DNA of 64,000 nt from Cyrtodaria siliqua (taxonomy: Eukaryota; Mollusca; Bivalvia; Adapedonta; Hiatellidae): contig JAWPHD010011270.1 in the NCBI GenBank assembly GCA_037043455.1, positions 21,462 to 85,461 on the forward strand. Direction: 5' to 3'. The translations under genes were made by a program, and so were the position numbers. The notes under the pieces were generated by a model. It worked only from the letters and a program-made list of their open reading frames with translations. It was not told where the DNA came from and did not search any database. Positions 41,936 to 54,770 of this stretch are shown here, piece by piece; position 1 is the stretch's first letter; each line of letters opens with the position of its first letter.

Positions 41936-43184
41936 AGCTCTACTGATCAGAGATCAGCAGAGCTTATGCCGTGGTGCGGCGTCTGTCTGTCCGTAAACTT
42001 TTATTTGTAGCGACAACTCCTCTGAAACTAGTGGATGGATATTCATGAAACTTTACAGAAATGTTGCCAATAAAGTCTAGTTGATCCTAGCAAAAATTCA
42101 TGTTGATGTGAAATCCAAGATGGCCGCCAAAGCTAAAAATAGAGTTTTAAAATACAATTTGTAGCGACTACTTCTTGAAAACTATAAGTGATATTGATAT
42201 GGGACTTTTTCTAAAATGATCAGCATGACATGATGTTGATCCGTGTCAAAAATCGTTTTGATTCAACGTTAAACATGGCTGCCAGCGGCCATCTTTGTTT
42301 ACAAAGAGTTATATAGTAAAAACTTGTAGCGACTACTCCTCTGAAACTACTTGACGGATTGTCATGAAACTTTACAGGAATGTTGCTCTTGATGTCTAAT
42401 TGATCCTAGCAAAATTTCAGATCTGCCAGAAATTCAAGATGGCCGTCACAGCTAAAAATAGATTTTTAAAAAATAAGTTTGTAGCGACTACTTCTTGAAA
42501 ATTATAAGTGATATTGATATGGGACTTTTTCTAAAATGATCAGCATGACATGATGTTGATCCTTGTGGAAAATTATTTTGATTCGACGTTAAACATGGCT
42601 GCCAGTGGCCATCTTTGGTTACATAGAGTTATATAGTAAAAACTTGTAGCGACTACTCCTCTGAAACTACTTGACGGATGTTCATGAAACTTCACAGGAA
42701 TGTTGATCTTGATGTCTAGTTGATCCTAGCAAAATTTCAGGCTGGCCGGAAATTCAAAATGGCCGCCACAGCTAAAAAAAGATTTAAAATAAATAAGTTT
42801 GTAGCGACTACTTCTTCAAAACTATAAGAGATATTGATATGGGACTTTTTCTAAAATGATCAGTATGACATGATGTTGGTCCTTGTCGAAAATCGTTTTG
42901 ATTTGACGTTAAACATGGCTACCAGCGGCCATCTTTGTTTACATAGAGTTATATAATGAAAACTTGTAGCGACTACTCCTCTGAAACTACTTGACGGATT
43001 TTCATGAAACCTCACAGGAATGTTGCTCTTAATGTCTAATTGATCCTAGCAAAATTTCAGGTCGGCCGGAAATTCAAGATGGCCGCCACGGTTAAAAATA
43101 GATTTTTATAAAAACAAGTCTGTAGCGACTACTTCCTGAAATCAAAATCAATCAGTAGAGCTTCAAGGTCATTGACCTCTTGTT
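41936..43184 (-). mobile_element. Hairpin-ended element F1, copy 2
   Basis: Same structure as 1967-3545: an AGCTCTACTGATC hairpin, a short GTCTGTCTGTCCG run, about 3.6 internal units of 320 bases, and the ATCAGTAGAGCTTCAAGGTC end with the CCTCTTGTT terminus. The flanks differ completely from those of copy 1, so the F1 ends are real element ends. It has one unit fewer, showing copy-number change inside the element. Confidence 0.78.
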
Positions 43185-43239
43185 CATTATTGAATTTATT
43201 AAACTCGTTAGCAGAAATAATATAATGCTTGCAAAAATG

Positions 43240-43545
43240 ATATAATGCTCGGGATCATTTTTGCTTATGAGTTTAATAAGTTCAATAATGCACCTAGTTC
43301 TTCACTAGACCCTAAAGATCTAAATCACCTAGTTGCACAATTGCCATCACCTTTTATACTCTTGGGCAATTTTAATGCACACAACTACATCTGGGGTTGT
43401 AAAGAGGCAAGAAAATTGAGGATTTCTTAGCCAAAAACAATTTGTGTCTTTCTAAAAATAAGTCACATACTTACTTACATCCTGCTACAGGCTCTCATTC
43501 TTCCAATATCACAGTAAACGATGTTATATTCCTTAAATAATTAGA
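43240..43545 (+). pseudogene. LINE endonuclease (APE) domain fragment
   Basis: PSSSLDPKDLNHLVAQLPSP, then FILLGNFNAHNYIWG, then after a one-base shift near 43412 IEDFLAKNNLCLSKNKSHTY and LHPATGSHSS. This is the middle of the apurinic-like endonuclease of jockey/I-type LINEs (pattern LLGDFNAHHxxWG...HPATGSHSSIDL). The Asp of GDFN is Asn here (43368-43370) and the frame is broken, so the copy is dead. Confidence 0.78.
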
Positions 43546-43559
43546 CCAGACTTAAACAG

Positions 43560-44355
43560 TATCTTAATTTGCCCAAACCCAACCTTACATCTTTTTTCAG
43601 ATGGGTAGGAAGGTATGGGGTTTTTTGCCCATGTTTGTCAGATTATTTAAGGAATGCTGTTAAAAGATACTACATTTTGTATTTGTTACATATGCTTTTA
43701 GTACACTGGGTGTGTATTGCATTGTTGAAAATCTTAACTTCGTACATACAACTATATAAAACAATTGGTAAACCTATATAATAAAGATGAAGAGGAAACA
43801 CTGGTGTGTGTTGTATTTTCGCTGTCAAATGGCAATTCAAGTTTGATCAGGTAGCGGGAGTGAGAAGGCAATGTTAAAAAAAACATCATACTTTTACTGC
43901 AAAAACAGTTTAGAGTCAGCCCGATTTGTTTGGACGGTCGCGTTCGGGCAAGCAAACATAATTTAAATTATGGCCTTATATGGAAATATAAAAAAGCAAT
44001 GTATGGGACATCACAAACATAAAGAAATGTGCAAAAATCACAAAAAAACTTCTTCTCGAGAATCGTTACACATATTGTGACGCTCGATTTCAGAAATAAT
44101 TAATACACCATAGGCTACCCAGTTTTTTTTATCTCCCATTTAATACTGGGTGACTAGTGTGAGTTGGTGGGTGGGTGGCGGAGTGGGTGATTGGTGCATG
44201 GTGGCGTCTTTTTATCTTTTTAGAAGAATGTCAGAAATCATACGATTTTTGCGAAAAATTTAAAATGTTTAAGCAGTGAATTGTGTTAAACCTAATACAG
44301 GTTCTATACGGAATTTTAATTTAAAAAATAACGATTTACATTTCAGTAACAATTA
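43560..44355. other. Intron sequence, no feature seen
   Basis: Nothing supported. A GGGTG-rich patch at about 44160-44210 is low complexity. Confidence 0.4.
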
Positions 44356-44359
44356 AGGT

Positions 44360-45110
44360 GAGCGCTTGGAAGTAAGAACGCAACTAACACTACTGATTTG
44401 TAGTTGGTGCGACTTCTTTCTGCCGTCACCTCTCCACTAAACAAATAATGAATGTCAACATTACGTGGTCCCGCCTTAATTCCATTAAGTGATGGGAAAG
44501 CTTATATTCGCAGGATTTTATAACGGATATTTCGACAATAAAACTCGTTTAAAAACATTTTTAACTGAAAAAATGTTATAACCTTTTTAAAATGACCTAT
44601 TAAAGGTTTTAATTTTACAATAGCGAAAACTTGCTAAGCCGAAATTAAGGTTTATTTCATACCCCAAACCAACCCCGTTTTCGCTTCATAGAGAAGGGGT
44701 TGGATGGGGTATGAACGTTAATACTCGGACCACGTAATGAATATATGCTGTAAAAGGGGTGCCTTGGAAGCAACAAACACAAGCAAGAGAGAAAAGTAGC
44801 TGACTATAAGAATATGTCATGGGTACGAGGTATAATTGTTGTTATCGGAACCGAGGCTCTACCCATGATTGTTTCTTTTTCTTGCATATCATTTATATTC
44901 TGTGCATTGGCGTCGTTTTGCATGATTATTTACACAATGACGTCATGCAATTTTCAAAGCTTTCTTTTTTATTGTAAAACGCGGATAACCATATCCGGTA
45001 TGCAAGAATCAGTTGTATTGAGTATGTTTATGAGAGGTAATATACGTGCAACACTTCTCACGCCCCCTATCACTGGCTATTCTGGTATTCTACTTTAAAG
45101 ATACCGTGAT
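44360..45110. repeat. Dispersed repeat F7, split by a MITE
   Basis: CACTACTGATTTGTAGTTGG (44389) and, after the MITE at 44459-44739, CTGTAAAAGGGGTGCCTTGG with AAGCAACAAACACAAGC continue the same unit as at 21480-21580. The last part (45005-45110, with ATGAGAGGTAATATACGTGC) is a further piece. The 94-codon frame at 44814-45098 overlaps this repeat and is not supported. Confidence 0.6.
44459..44739. mobile_element. Short-TIR MITE, copy 2 (281 bp), nested in F7
   Basis: Perfect 13-base inverted ends CATTACGTGGTCC and GGACCACGTAATG. Internal hairpin with CATACCCC and GGGGTATG. The surrounding F7 repeat is interrupted exactly at these ends, which confirms the boundaries. AA lies outside both ends, so a duplication of 2-3 bases is possible. 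Confidence 0.8.
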
Positions 45111-45130
45111 TAGGCTCAAACGTCCAAAAG

Positions 45131-45358
45131 GAGCAGTAAGCAATATCACGAAAATAAAGAGCAGTAAGCAATATCACAAAAATAAAGAGCAGTAAGCAAT
45201 ATCACGAAAATAAAGAGCAGTAAGCAATATCACAAAAATAAAGAGCAGTAAGCAATATCACAAAAATAAAGAGCAGTAAGCAATATCACGAAAATAAACA
45301 GCAGCAAGCAATATCACGAAAATAAACAGCAGTAAGCAATATCACGAAAATAAACAGC
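45131..45358. repeat. 28 bp tandem repeat, 8 copies
   Basis: GAGCAGTAAGCAATATCACG plus AAAATAAA, eight copies with single-base changes (CACG/CACA, GAGC/CAGC). Confidence 0.95.
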
Positions 45359-45644
45359 ATGTTTTTTTTCATTTAAAGGGAATGTTGCAATAGTCTAAAA
45401 CAAGTTTTATTTAAGAGGTCTCTAACAGCCTTGGAAAAATTGAATTATCAATATATCATAAAATACATTTTGAGATATCCTTTTAGAATTTACAAAGAAA
45501 CATAAATGGGGACACCTTTCTTGGAACGATGAAACGATCAAGCCATTTTACCATATCGTTTAAAGCAAAAGAAATGAGCAATTTTATTTAAATTAAACAT
45601 ATAAAGTATAAACTGTATACTCTGTTATGAGTTTATATTCGTTT

Positions 45645-48600
45645 GACATACACAATAGTATAGTGACATACACACTAGTATAGTGACATACACACTAGTA
45701 TAGTGACATACACAATAGTATAGTGACATACACACTAGTATAGTGACATACACACTAGTACCTATACATACACACTAGTATAGTGACATACACACTAGTA
45801 TAGTGACATACACAATAGTATAGTGACATACACACTAGTATAGCGACATACACAATAGTAAAGTATAGTGGCATACACAATAGTATAGTGGCATACATAC
45901 TAGTATAGTGACATACACACTAGTATAGTGACATACACACTAGTATATTGACATACAGACTAGTATAGTGACATACACAATAGTATAGTGACATACAGAC
46001 TAGTATAGTGGCATACACACTAGTATAGTGACATACACACTAGTATAGTGACATACACAATAATATAGTGACATACACACTAGTATAGCGACATAAACAC
46101 TACTATATCGACATACACACTACTATAGCGACATACACACTAGTATAACGACATACACAATAGTATAGTGACATACACAATAGTATATTGGCATACACAA
46201 TAGTATAGTGACATACACACTAGTAACTATACATACACACTAGTATAGTGACATACACACTAGTAACTATACATACACACTATTATAGTGACATACACAC
46301 TAGTAACGATACATACACACTAGTATAGTGACATACACAATAGTATAGTGGCATACAAAATAGTATAGTGACATACACACCAGTATAGTGGCATACACAC
46401 TAGTATAGTGGCATACACACTAGTAACTATACATACACACTAGTATAGTGACATACACACTAGTAACTATACATACACACTAGTATAGTGACATACACAA
46501 TAGTATAGTAGCATACACAATAGTATAGTGACATACACACTAGTACAGTGACATACACAATAGTATAGTGGCATACACATTAGTATAGTGGCATACACAC
46601 TAGTGGTGACATACACAATAGTATAGTGACATACACACTAGTATAGCGACATACACACTAGTATAGCGGTATACACACTAGTATAGCGACATACACACTA
46701 GTATAGTGACATAAACAATAGTATAATGACATACACACTAGTAACTATACATATACACTAGTATAGCGACATACACACTGGTATAGTGACATACACACTA
46801 GTAACTATACATACACAATAGTATAGTGACATACACACTAGTATAGTGAGATACACAATAGTATAGTATAGTGGCATACACAATAGTATAGTGGCATACA
46901 CACTAGTATAATGACATACACAATAGTATAGTGACATACACACTAGTATAATGACATGCACAATATTATAGTGACATACACAATAGTATAGTATAGTGGC
47001 ATACACAATAGTATAGTGGCATACACACTAGTATAGTGACATACACACTAGTATAGTGGCATACACAATACTATAGTGACATACACACTGGTATAGTGAC
47101 ATACACACTACTATAGCGACATACACACTACTATAGCGACATACACACTAGTATTGTGACATACACACTAGTATAGTGGAATACACACTAGTATAGTGAC
47201 ATACACAATAGTATAGTGACATACAAACTAGTAACTATACATACACACTAGTATAGTGACATACAAACTAGTAACTATACATACACACTAGTATCACATA
47301 CACAATAGTATAGTGGCATACACAATAGTATAGTGGCATACAAAATAGTATAGTGACATACACAATAGTATAGTGGCATACAAAATAGTATAGTGACATA
47401 CACACTAGTATAGTGGCATACACACCAGTATAGCGACATAGACACTAGTATAGCGACATACACACTAGTATAGCGACATACACAATAGTATAGTGACATA
47501 CACACTAGTATAGAGACATACACATTAGTATAGTATAGTGACATACACAATAGTATAGTATAGTGGCATACACAATAGTATAGTGGCATACACACTAGTA
47601 TAGTGACATACACACTAGTATAGTTGCATACACACTAGTATAGTAATAGTATAGTGGCATACACACTAGTATAGTGGCATACACACCAATATAGTGACAT
47701 GCACACTAGTATAGTGACATACACACTGATATAGTCACAAACACACTAGTATAGTGACATACACACTAGTATAGCGACATACACACTGATATAGTTACAA
47801 ACACACTAGTATAGTGGCATACACACTAGTATAGCGACATACACAATAGTATAGTGACATACACAATAGTATAGTGACATACACACTAGTATAGTGGCAT
47901 ACACACTAGTATAGTGACATACACACTAGTATAGCGACATACACACTAGTATAGCGACATACACACTGATAAAGTTACAAACACACTAGTATAGTGGCAT
48001 ACACACTAGTATAGTGACATACACACTAGTATAGTGGCATACACACTAGTATAGCGACATACACATTGATATAGTTACAAACACACTAGTATAGTGGCAT
48101 ACACACTAGTATAGCGACATACACAATAGTATAGTCACAAACACACTAGTATAGTGACATACACACTAGTATAGTGGCATACACACTAGTAAAGTGGCAT
48201 ACACACTAGTATAGTGACATACACACTAGTATAGTGAGATACACAATAGTATAGTATAGTGGCATACACAATAGTATAGTGGCATACACACTAGTATAAT
48301 GACATACACAATAGTATAGTGACATACACACTAGTATAATGACATGCACAATATTATAGTGACATACACAATAGTATAGTATAGTGGCATACACAATAGT
48401 ATAGTGGCATACACACTAGTATAGTGACATACACACTAGTATAGTGGCATACACAATACTATAGTGACATACACACTAGTATAGTGACATACACACTACT
48501 ATAGCGACATACACACTACTATAGCGACATACACACTAGTATTGTGACATACACACTAGTATAGTGGAATACACACTAGTATAGTGACATACACAATAGT

Positions 48601-51285
48601 ATAGTGACATACAAACTAGTAACTATACATACACACTAGTATAGTGACATACAAACTAGTAACTATACATACACACTAGTATCACATACACAATAGTATA
48701 GTGGCATACAAAATAGTATAGTGACATACACAATAGTATAGTGGCATACAAAATAGTATAGTGACATACACACTAGTATAGTGGCATACACACCAGTATA
48801 GCGACATATACACTAGTATAGCGACATACACACTAGTATAGCGACATACACAATAGTATAGTGACATACACACTAGTATAGAGACATACACATTAGTATA
48901 GTATAGTGACATACACAATAGTATAGTATAGTGGCATACACAATAGTATAGTGGCATACACACTAGTATAGTGACATACACACTAGTATAGTTGCATACA
49001 CACTAGTATAGTAATAGTATAGTGGCATACACACTAGTATAGTGGCATACACACCAATATAGTGACATGCACACTAGTATAGTGACATACACACTGATAT
49101 AGTCACAAACACACTAGTATAGTGACATACACACTAGTATAGCGACATACACACTGATATAGTTACAAACACACTAGTATAGTGGCATACACACTAGTAT
49201 AGCGACATACACAATAGTATAGTGACATACACACTAGTATAGTGGCATACACACTAGTGGTGACATACACAATAGTATAGTGACATACACACTAGTATAG
49301 TGGCATACACACTAGTATAGTGACATACACACTAGTATAGCGACATACACACTAGTATAGCGACATACACACTGATAAAGTTACAAACACACTAGTATAG
49401 TGGCATACACACTAGTATAGTGACATACACACTAGTATAGTGGCATACACACTAGTATAGCGACATACACATTGATATAGTTACAAACACACTAGTATAG
49501 TGGCATACACACTAGTATAGCGACATACACAATAGTATAGTGACATACACACTAGTATAGTGACATACACAATAGTATAGTAAAGTGGCTTACACAATAG
49601 TATAGTGGCATACACACTAGTATAGTGACATACAAAATAGTATAGTGGCATACACACTAGTATAGCGACATACACAATAGTATAGTGACATAAACACTAG
49701 TATAGTGACATACACAATAGTATAGTATAGTGGCTTACACAATAGTATAGTGGCATACACACTAGTATAGAGACATACACACTAGTATAGTGACATACAC
49801 AATAGTATAGTATAGTGGCATACACAATAGTATAGTGGCATACACACTAGTATATTGACATACACAATAGTATAGTGACATACACAATATTATAGTGACA
49901 TACAAACTAGTATAGTTGCATACACACTAGTTTAGTAATAGTATAGTGACATACACACTAGTATAGTGGCATACACACTAGTATAGTGACATGCACACTA
50001 GTATAGTGACATACACACTGATATAGTCACAAACACACTAGTATAGTGACATACACACTAGTATAGTGACATCACACTAGTATAGTGACATACACACTAT
50101 TATAGTGACATACACACTGGTATAGTGACATACACACTGGTATAGTGACATACACAATAGTATAGTGACATACACAATAGTATAGTGACATACACACTAG
50201 TGGTGACATACAAAATAGTATAGTGACATACACACTAGTATAGTGGCATACACACTAGTATAGTGGCATATACACTAGTATAGTGACATACACACTAGTA
50301 TAGTGGCATACACACTAGTATAGTGACATACACACTAGTATAGTGACATACACAATACTATAGTGACATACACACTAGTGGTGACATACACAATAGTATA
50401 GTGACATACACACTAGTATAGTGACATACACACTAGTATAGTGGCATACACACTAATATAGTGGCATACACACTAGTATAGTGACATACACACTAGTATA
50501 GTGACATACACACTAGTATAGTGACATACACACTAGTATAGTGACATACACAATACTATAGTGACATACACACTAGTGGTGACATACACAATAGTATAGT
50601 GACATACACACTAGTATAGTGGCATACACACTAGTATAGTGGCATATCCACTAGTATAGTGACATACACACTAGTAAAGTGACATACACACTGATATAGT
50701 CACAAACACACTAGTATAGTGACATACAAACTAGTATAGTGGCATACACACTAGTAAAGTGGCATACACACTAGTATAGTGGCATACACACTAGTATAGT
50801 GACATACACAATACTATAGTGACATACACACTAGTGGTGACATACACAATATTATAGTGACATACACACTAGTATAGTGGCATACACACTAGTATAGTGG
50901 CATATACACTAGTATAGTGACATACACACTAGTAAAGTGACATACACACTGATATAGTCACAAACACACTAGTATAGTGACATACACACTAGTATAGTGG
51001 CATACACACTAGTAAAGTGGCATACACACTAGTATAGTGGCATATACACTAGTATAGTGGCATACACACTAGTATAGTGACATATACACTAGTATAGTGA
51101 CATACACACTAGTAAAGTGACATACACACTGATATAGTCACAAACACACTAGTATAGTGACATACACACTAGTATAGTGGCATACACACTAGTAAAGTGG
51201 CATACACACTAGTATAGTGGCATACACACTAGTATAGTGACATACACACTAGTATAGTGGCATACACACTAATATAATGTGTACA
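45645..51285. repeat. Satellite-like array of a 20 bp unit, about 280 copies
   Basis: 5.6 kb of TAGTATAGTGACATACACAC-type units with sub-variants: TGGCATACACAC, GCGACATACACAC, AACTATACATACACAC, CTGATATAGTCACAAACACA, and a short GTGGTGACATACAC form. A segment of about 1.35 kb (46836-48140) is repeated at about 48226-49540 with the same order of variants. The minus strand has long open frames (MYVTILVCMSLYYCVC and so on) because the 20-mer contains no stop in that orientation; these are artefacts. It lies in intron 2 of gene 2. Confidence 0.95.
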
Positions 51286-51538
51286 TGATACATAAAGTGT
51301 CATTAATATTCATTTAACATGATACATACAAAAGAAATAAAAATATGAGATTTAATTTATAGAATTGTTTCTGCAAGTGATTAGGCAAATAATAAAGCCA
51401 TATTCATGTATATACATAATAAAAATATCTGTTTTACACATATGTGAGTAAATTCCATATTCCATCGTTGGTCATTACAATAAGACTTTCATAGTTGAAC
51501 AAAAAGTGCGTTTCACCGGTTTATTTTAATCAGCTATT
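51286..51538. other. Intron sequence, no feature seen
   Basis: AT-rich, nothing supported. Confidence 0.45.
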
Positions 51539-51540
51539 GG

Positions 51541-51580
51541 AATTGAATTGAAATGGGGTTTTACGGCGCACCAACACAAG
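51541..51580 (-). mobile_element. SINE-type 3' tail (ATTCA repeat)
   Basis: On the minus strand it reads GGTGCGCCGTAAAACCCCAT then TTCAATTCAATTC. It resembles the 3' end of the SINE at 53817-53974 (TCAAATCCAATTCAATTCAA). Confidence 0.5.
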
Positions 51581-51599
51581 CGCCAAACAGGGATGAACA

Positions 51600-52215
51600 T
51601 GCCAGGCTCATCCAGATACAATATGGAGAATGGGCCTAGAACCTTCTAACCTGCAGAACTCCAGAGTTGCTCAGCATGATTCTATTGTAGACACTCCATT
51701 TACGATGGAGCCACGTTTCCACATTTGCATATGCGGTGTCATGAAGAAGACCGTGAATGAGCATGATAAAAAATGACAAAATAAACATGAAGGAGTGGTC
51801 TTACCCCTCTGCCTCTAGCGGGATTTGCAGTGGTTGTATTCTACCCCGGCAACCACACGGGGAAATACATTTAAAATGGTGTTGCCTACATTATAATTTA
51901 ATGAGCATTCCAGGCCCACTCTCCATTTACATCCAGATATAAATCAGAAAGAGCCTTGAACCTTCTCACCTGCAAAACTGCAGAGTTGCTGTCAATTATA
52001 TTGCATACACTCCATTTACCGCTGGAGACACAACCATTGTTTTCTGTCAACACTTAAGTAGCACCTGAAACAATACAGGTATGGTGAAGAAGAAAGATAA
52101 AATGAACATGAATTCTGGTGGGTTTTGCACCTCTATCTGGGTAAGCAGTGCTCCTATTCTTGTCCGAGAACCACCTACAATATGAAAACTGGAGACAATA
52201 CTAGCCATTCGCATA
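51600..52215. repeat. Diverged tandem pair, ~310 bp units
   Basis: AACCTTCTAACCTGCAGAAC with CCAGAGTTGCT (51640-51673) returns as AACCTTCTCACCTGCAAAAC with GCAGAGTTGCT (51960-51990). ACACTCCATTTACGATGGAG returns as ACACTCCATTTACCGCTGGA. Later words (GAAGAAG, AAAATAAACATGAA, CCTCTGCCTCTAGCGGG) also recur in order. Class unknown. Confidence 0.65.
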
Positions 52216-53655
52216 TGACTAACAAGAATGATGTAAACAAGTGTCACACATGTATGGGTACATTAAAGCTTCCATAATGTCATGCATTATTGTATCGCAA
52301 ACGTTATCACTGGGTATCACTTCGAAAAGTGTGCAGATTTTCACCGACCAAGACAGATAAATGGTTGCATTATGTGTCTTTTAGAATCTCTGTTTAAATG
52401 AAGTCGCTTAGAGACTGTGGACAGGTGTCGTAATTTGTGTTGCAATTGTATTCATGTATTGGGAGGGTTTAAATTCCCAAATACGGAAGGAGATTACACG
52501 AGAGCGGTGATGTAAATACTAAAAATGTGTGTGTGTGTCAGTTGTGGCTGGGTTTAAGTTTCTTCACAGGAAAATAAATACTATGATACAGACACGGATA
52601 ATGACATCTTACTATTTTAAATATGAACAGGTAAATTCAATAAAGATTAAAATCAAAACTGTATTGTTAGTTTAAAAAATTCCACTGGTGAAACTATCCT
52701 TTAACTTGAAATGACAAAGCCATGCTATCACATCAAAATGCGCAGGTTAGTAATTCAATATTCGAATAAGGAAGTCGACATTGCTTGCCATACTGTTGCA
52801 TTAACCTCAGAGGGTTTTCACGCCCAATTAGCAAACTTCTCTTTAAAATCTTACCCATAGTGTATCTGATATGTTATCTATTGTCAAACGAGTGGAATCG
52901 TAAATAATTTATGAACATGATGATTCAGCCAAAACAACATTAGCATTGTTTGTCAATGAATCTACTGGGGTAGTAGAGGGAAGACTGATTACATACAACG
53001 CACAATCTGATAACTGCAACATGTACAACTTTTAAATGTGCGATACGTTTAAATTATCTACCTATATAGAGCGTTAATGTAGCATTACAGTAGACGCTTT
53101 GCAGAAACGTTCATATAATTAGGGGTTTTAATTTTAACAAAAGTGGAGTATCGCTTATAAGGCAGGAAGTGGGTGGGTGTAATTTAACATAACTGTATTG
53201 GAAAGATGTATACAATTTTGTGAATTAAAAACTCATAGAATTATATAACTTGAATCAATATGTATATATTACATATATTAGTTTATTTTAGCCACAGCTA
53301 GTGTTTCCAAATTAAACTTTCCGCTGAAGGAATATGGTGCTAAAACTATATAGTCTGGTATTTTTTACGCTGGTTTAACGCATTCATTCACTTGTCCATA
53401 TATTGTTTTTGACACACTACTTTTCTTTTCTCGACTTGTTTTCCCTTGTATTCAGTGGCTTTCGGGATTCCAAAACAGTTTAAGATACTATTTTTATCAA
53501 TGTTGTCCGTGTAATCCCACTAATCGGCATATGGTCACCAAACTGATACATTATATTATTATTCCAGATACCGCATAATGTTAAAACTTAAACATCAACA
53601 GTACAGACGTTCTAAAATGAAAAGGCAATTGAATTAGTATGAGACGACCTTTCGA
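52216..53655. other. Intron sequence, no feature seen
   Basis: The longest stretch in the window without a recognised repeat or coding fragment. Single-copy in appearance. Confidence 0.4.
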
Positions 53656-53669
53656 AGCTATGGCTTTAT

Positions 53670-53816
53670 CTCGGACGACTTAAATTGATAAACTGGCTGA
53701 TCGTGTCGTTCTGGAAATGTCTGGACAAAAGTAGTTCTTACTAGAGCCGAGGAGGAGGTCATTGTAGAATACGTGAAATTGATGGTAGAAACTGTTGATC
53801 TGTTCATCCGGTTTGA
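53670..53816 (+). pseudogene. Possible pogo/Tigger-type HTH transposase fragment
   Basis: KLADRVVLEMSGQK, then in the next frame VVLTRAEEEVIVEYVKLM and VETVDLFIR. Pogo-like transposases and related proteins have a psq helix ending xxDRxxG and then (T)VLTxEEExxLVEYIxxM. The frame is broken at about 53734. The match is short; a SINE has landed at its right edge. Confidence 0.4.
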
Positions 53817-53974
53817 CTATGAATCTTTATGTTAGCAAGCCATCTACCCAGGTGGCCGCCCGTGCACGAAAATTGTCCGGAGGGGCACCTGGGGTCTTTC
53901 TCCACCAGTGGAAGCTGGAAAGTCGCCATATGACCTTAGCTGTTGGTACGACTATCAAATCCAATTCAATTCAA
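53817..53974 (+). mobile_element. SINE or truncated non-LTR element with perfect 14 bp target duplication
   Basis: TTCATCCGGTTTGA lies at 53803-53816 and again at 53975-53988, an exact direct duplication. The 158 bases between contain GGTGGCCGCCCGTGCACG, GGGTCTTTCTCCACCAGTGG and a tail TCAAATCCAATTCAATTCAA. Box A/B are not clear, so it is either a 5'-truncated SINE or a LINE 3' end. The duplication shows insertion by target-primed reverse transcription. Confidence 0.85.
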
Positions 53975-54350
53975 TTCATCCGGTTTGAAGAAAAGAATTA
54001 AGAAATGAAGTCAAGAATAGCACAGAAAATAATTTGGTTACATGTTATTAAGTGAAGTGACACTCTAATTGTAGTCTCTTATTACAGAGGAACAACACGA
54101 GCAGAACTGTTCTGTGAAGTTGTACTTGTTGTGTGGGTTTTATATGTGGAGCTAATGTTTTCAGATATAGTCGATGATATAATTTGTGTCATACTTTTTT
54201 AAAAATAAAAAAGTGTCGATAATATACACAAAAGTATATTGATAAAACCGTGTATACTAGTACTTAAGTATAAAATCTCATGCATATCTTATTTACTGCT
54301 GGGAGTGTAAAGGAACAGCAACGAATACAGATCAATCAAATGCTGGTTAC

Positions 54351-54770
54351 TTGCTCATATTTGACTCTCTTCTAGAAAATACCACACGTGGTATAAACGT
54401 TTTCCTTAATGTGACAATAATAGTCTGGTTACCGATAATATTCACAAACTACGTAGATATTTCTCAAAATGTTCTCGAAAACCTACTAGAGAAGTACATC
54501 ACCAACCTTAAAACACTTCTACGACTAGGAATATCACAACTCTTATTTTATGGAGATGTGGACTACAAACGTCGAAAGATAAAAAGGGATCTGGCGAGTT
54601 TCTTGATCACTTTACAAAATTAATCAGGATGTTCGTCAGAAAATAATACGACCCTTTAGTATTACAACGCACTGCATGTTTAGTGATTGACCCCTCCACA
54701 GTCAGTCACTACGCTTCACCTTTCCCTTGTGCGATGACTGGACAACCTCTTGGAACTCTATGATTGCACC
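54351..54770 (+). pseudogene. LINE polyprotein C-terminal fragment
   Basis: An open frame from 54351 ends NLKTLLRLGISQLLFYGDVD, then YKRRKIK. Past a frameshift near 54610, DHFTKLIRM is followed by YDPLVLQRTACLVIDPSTVS, HYASPFPCAMTGQPLG and a TGA (54765-54767). I associate this pattern (GISxPxFYGDLVYKFKKI...CLVxxPxTxxxYxxLFxCT) with the region after the reverse transcriptase in LINE-like proteins of bivalves; the association is from memory. Confidence 0.5.

Noticed and set aside
44814..45098. 94-codon frame with hydrophobic stretches as a membrane protein
   Set aside because: It overlaps dispersed repeat F7 (GAGAGGTAAT, CACGCC words), whose other copies do not keep this frame.
46758..49675. 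Long minus-strand frames of repeating MYVTILVCMSLYYCVC type, looking like a membrane repeat protein
   Set aside because: They arise because the 20 bp satellite unit has no stop codon on this strand. Period 20 cycles through all frames, there is no codon-level constraint, and no start or splice context.
54086..54160. Possible exon after TCTTATTACAG reading EEQHEQNCSVKLYLLCG
   Set aside because: Joined to gene 2 exon 2 it produces an immediate TAG; no other exon fits it.
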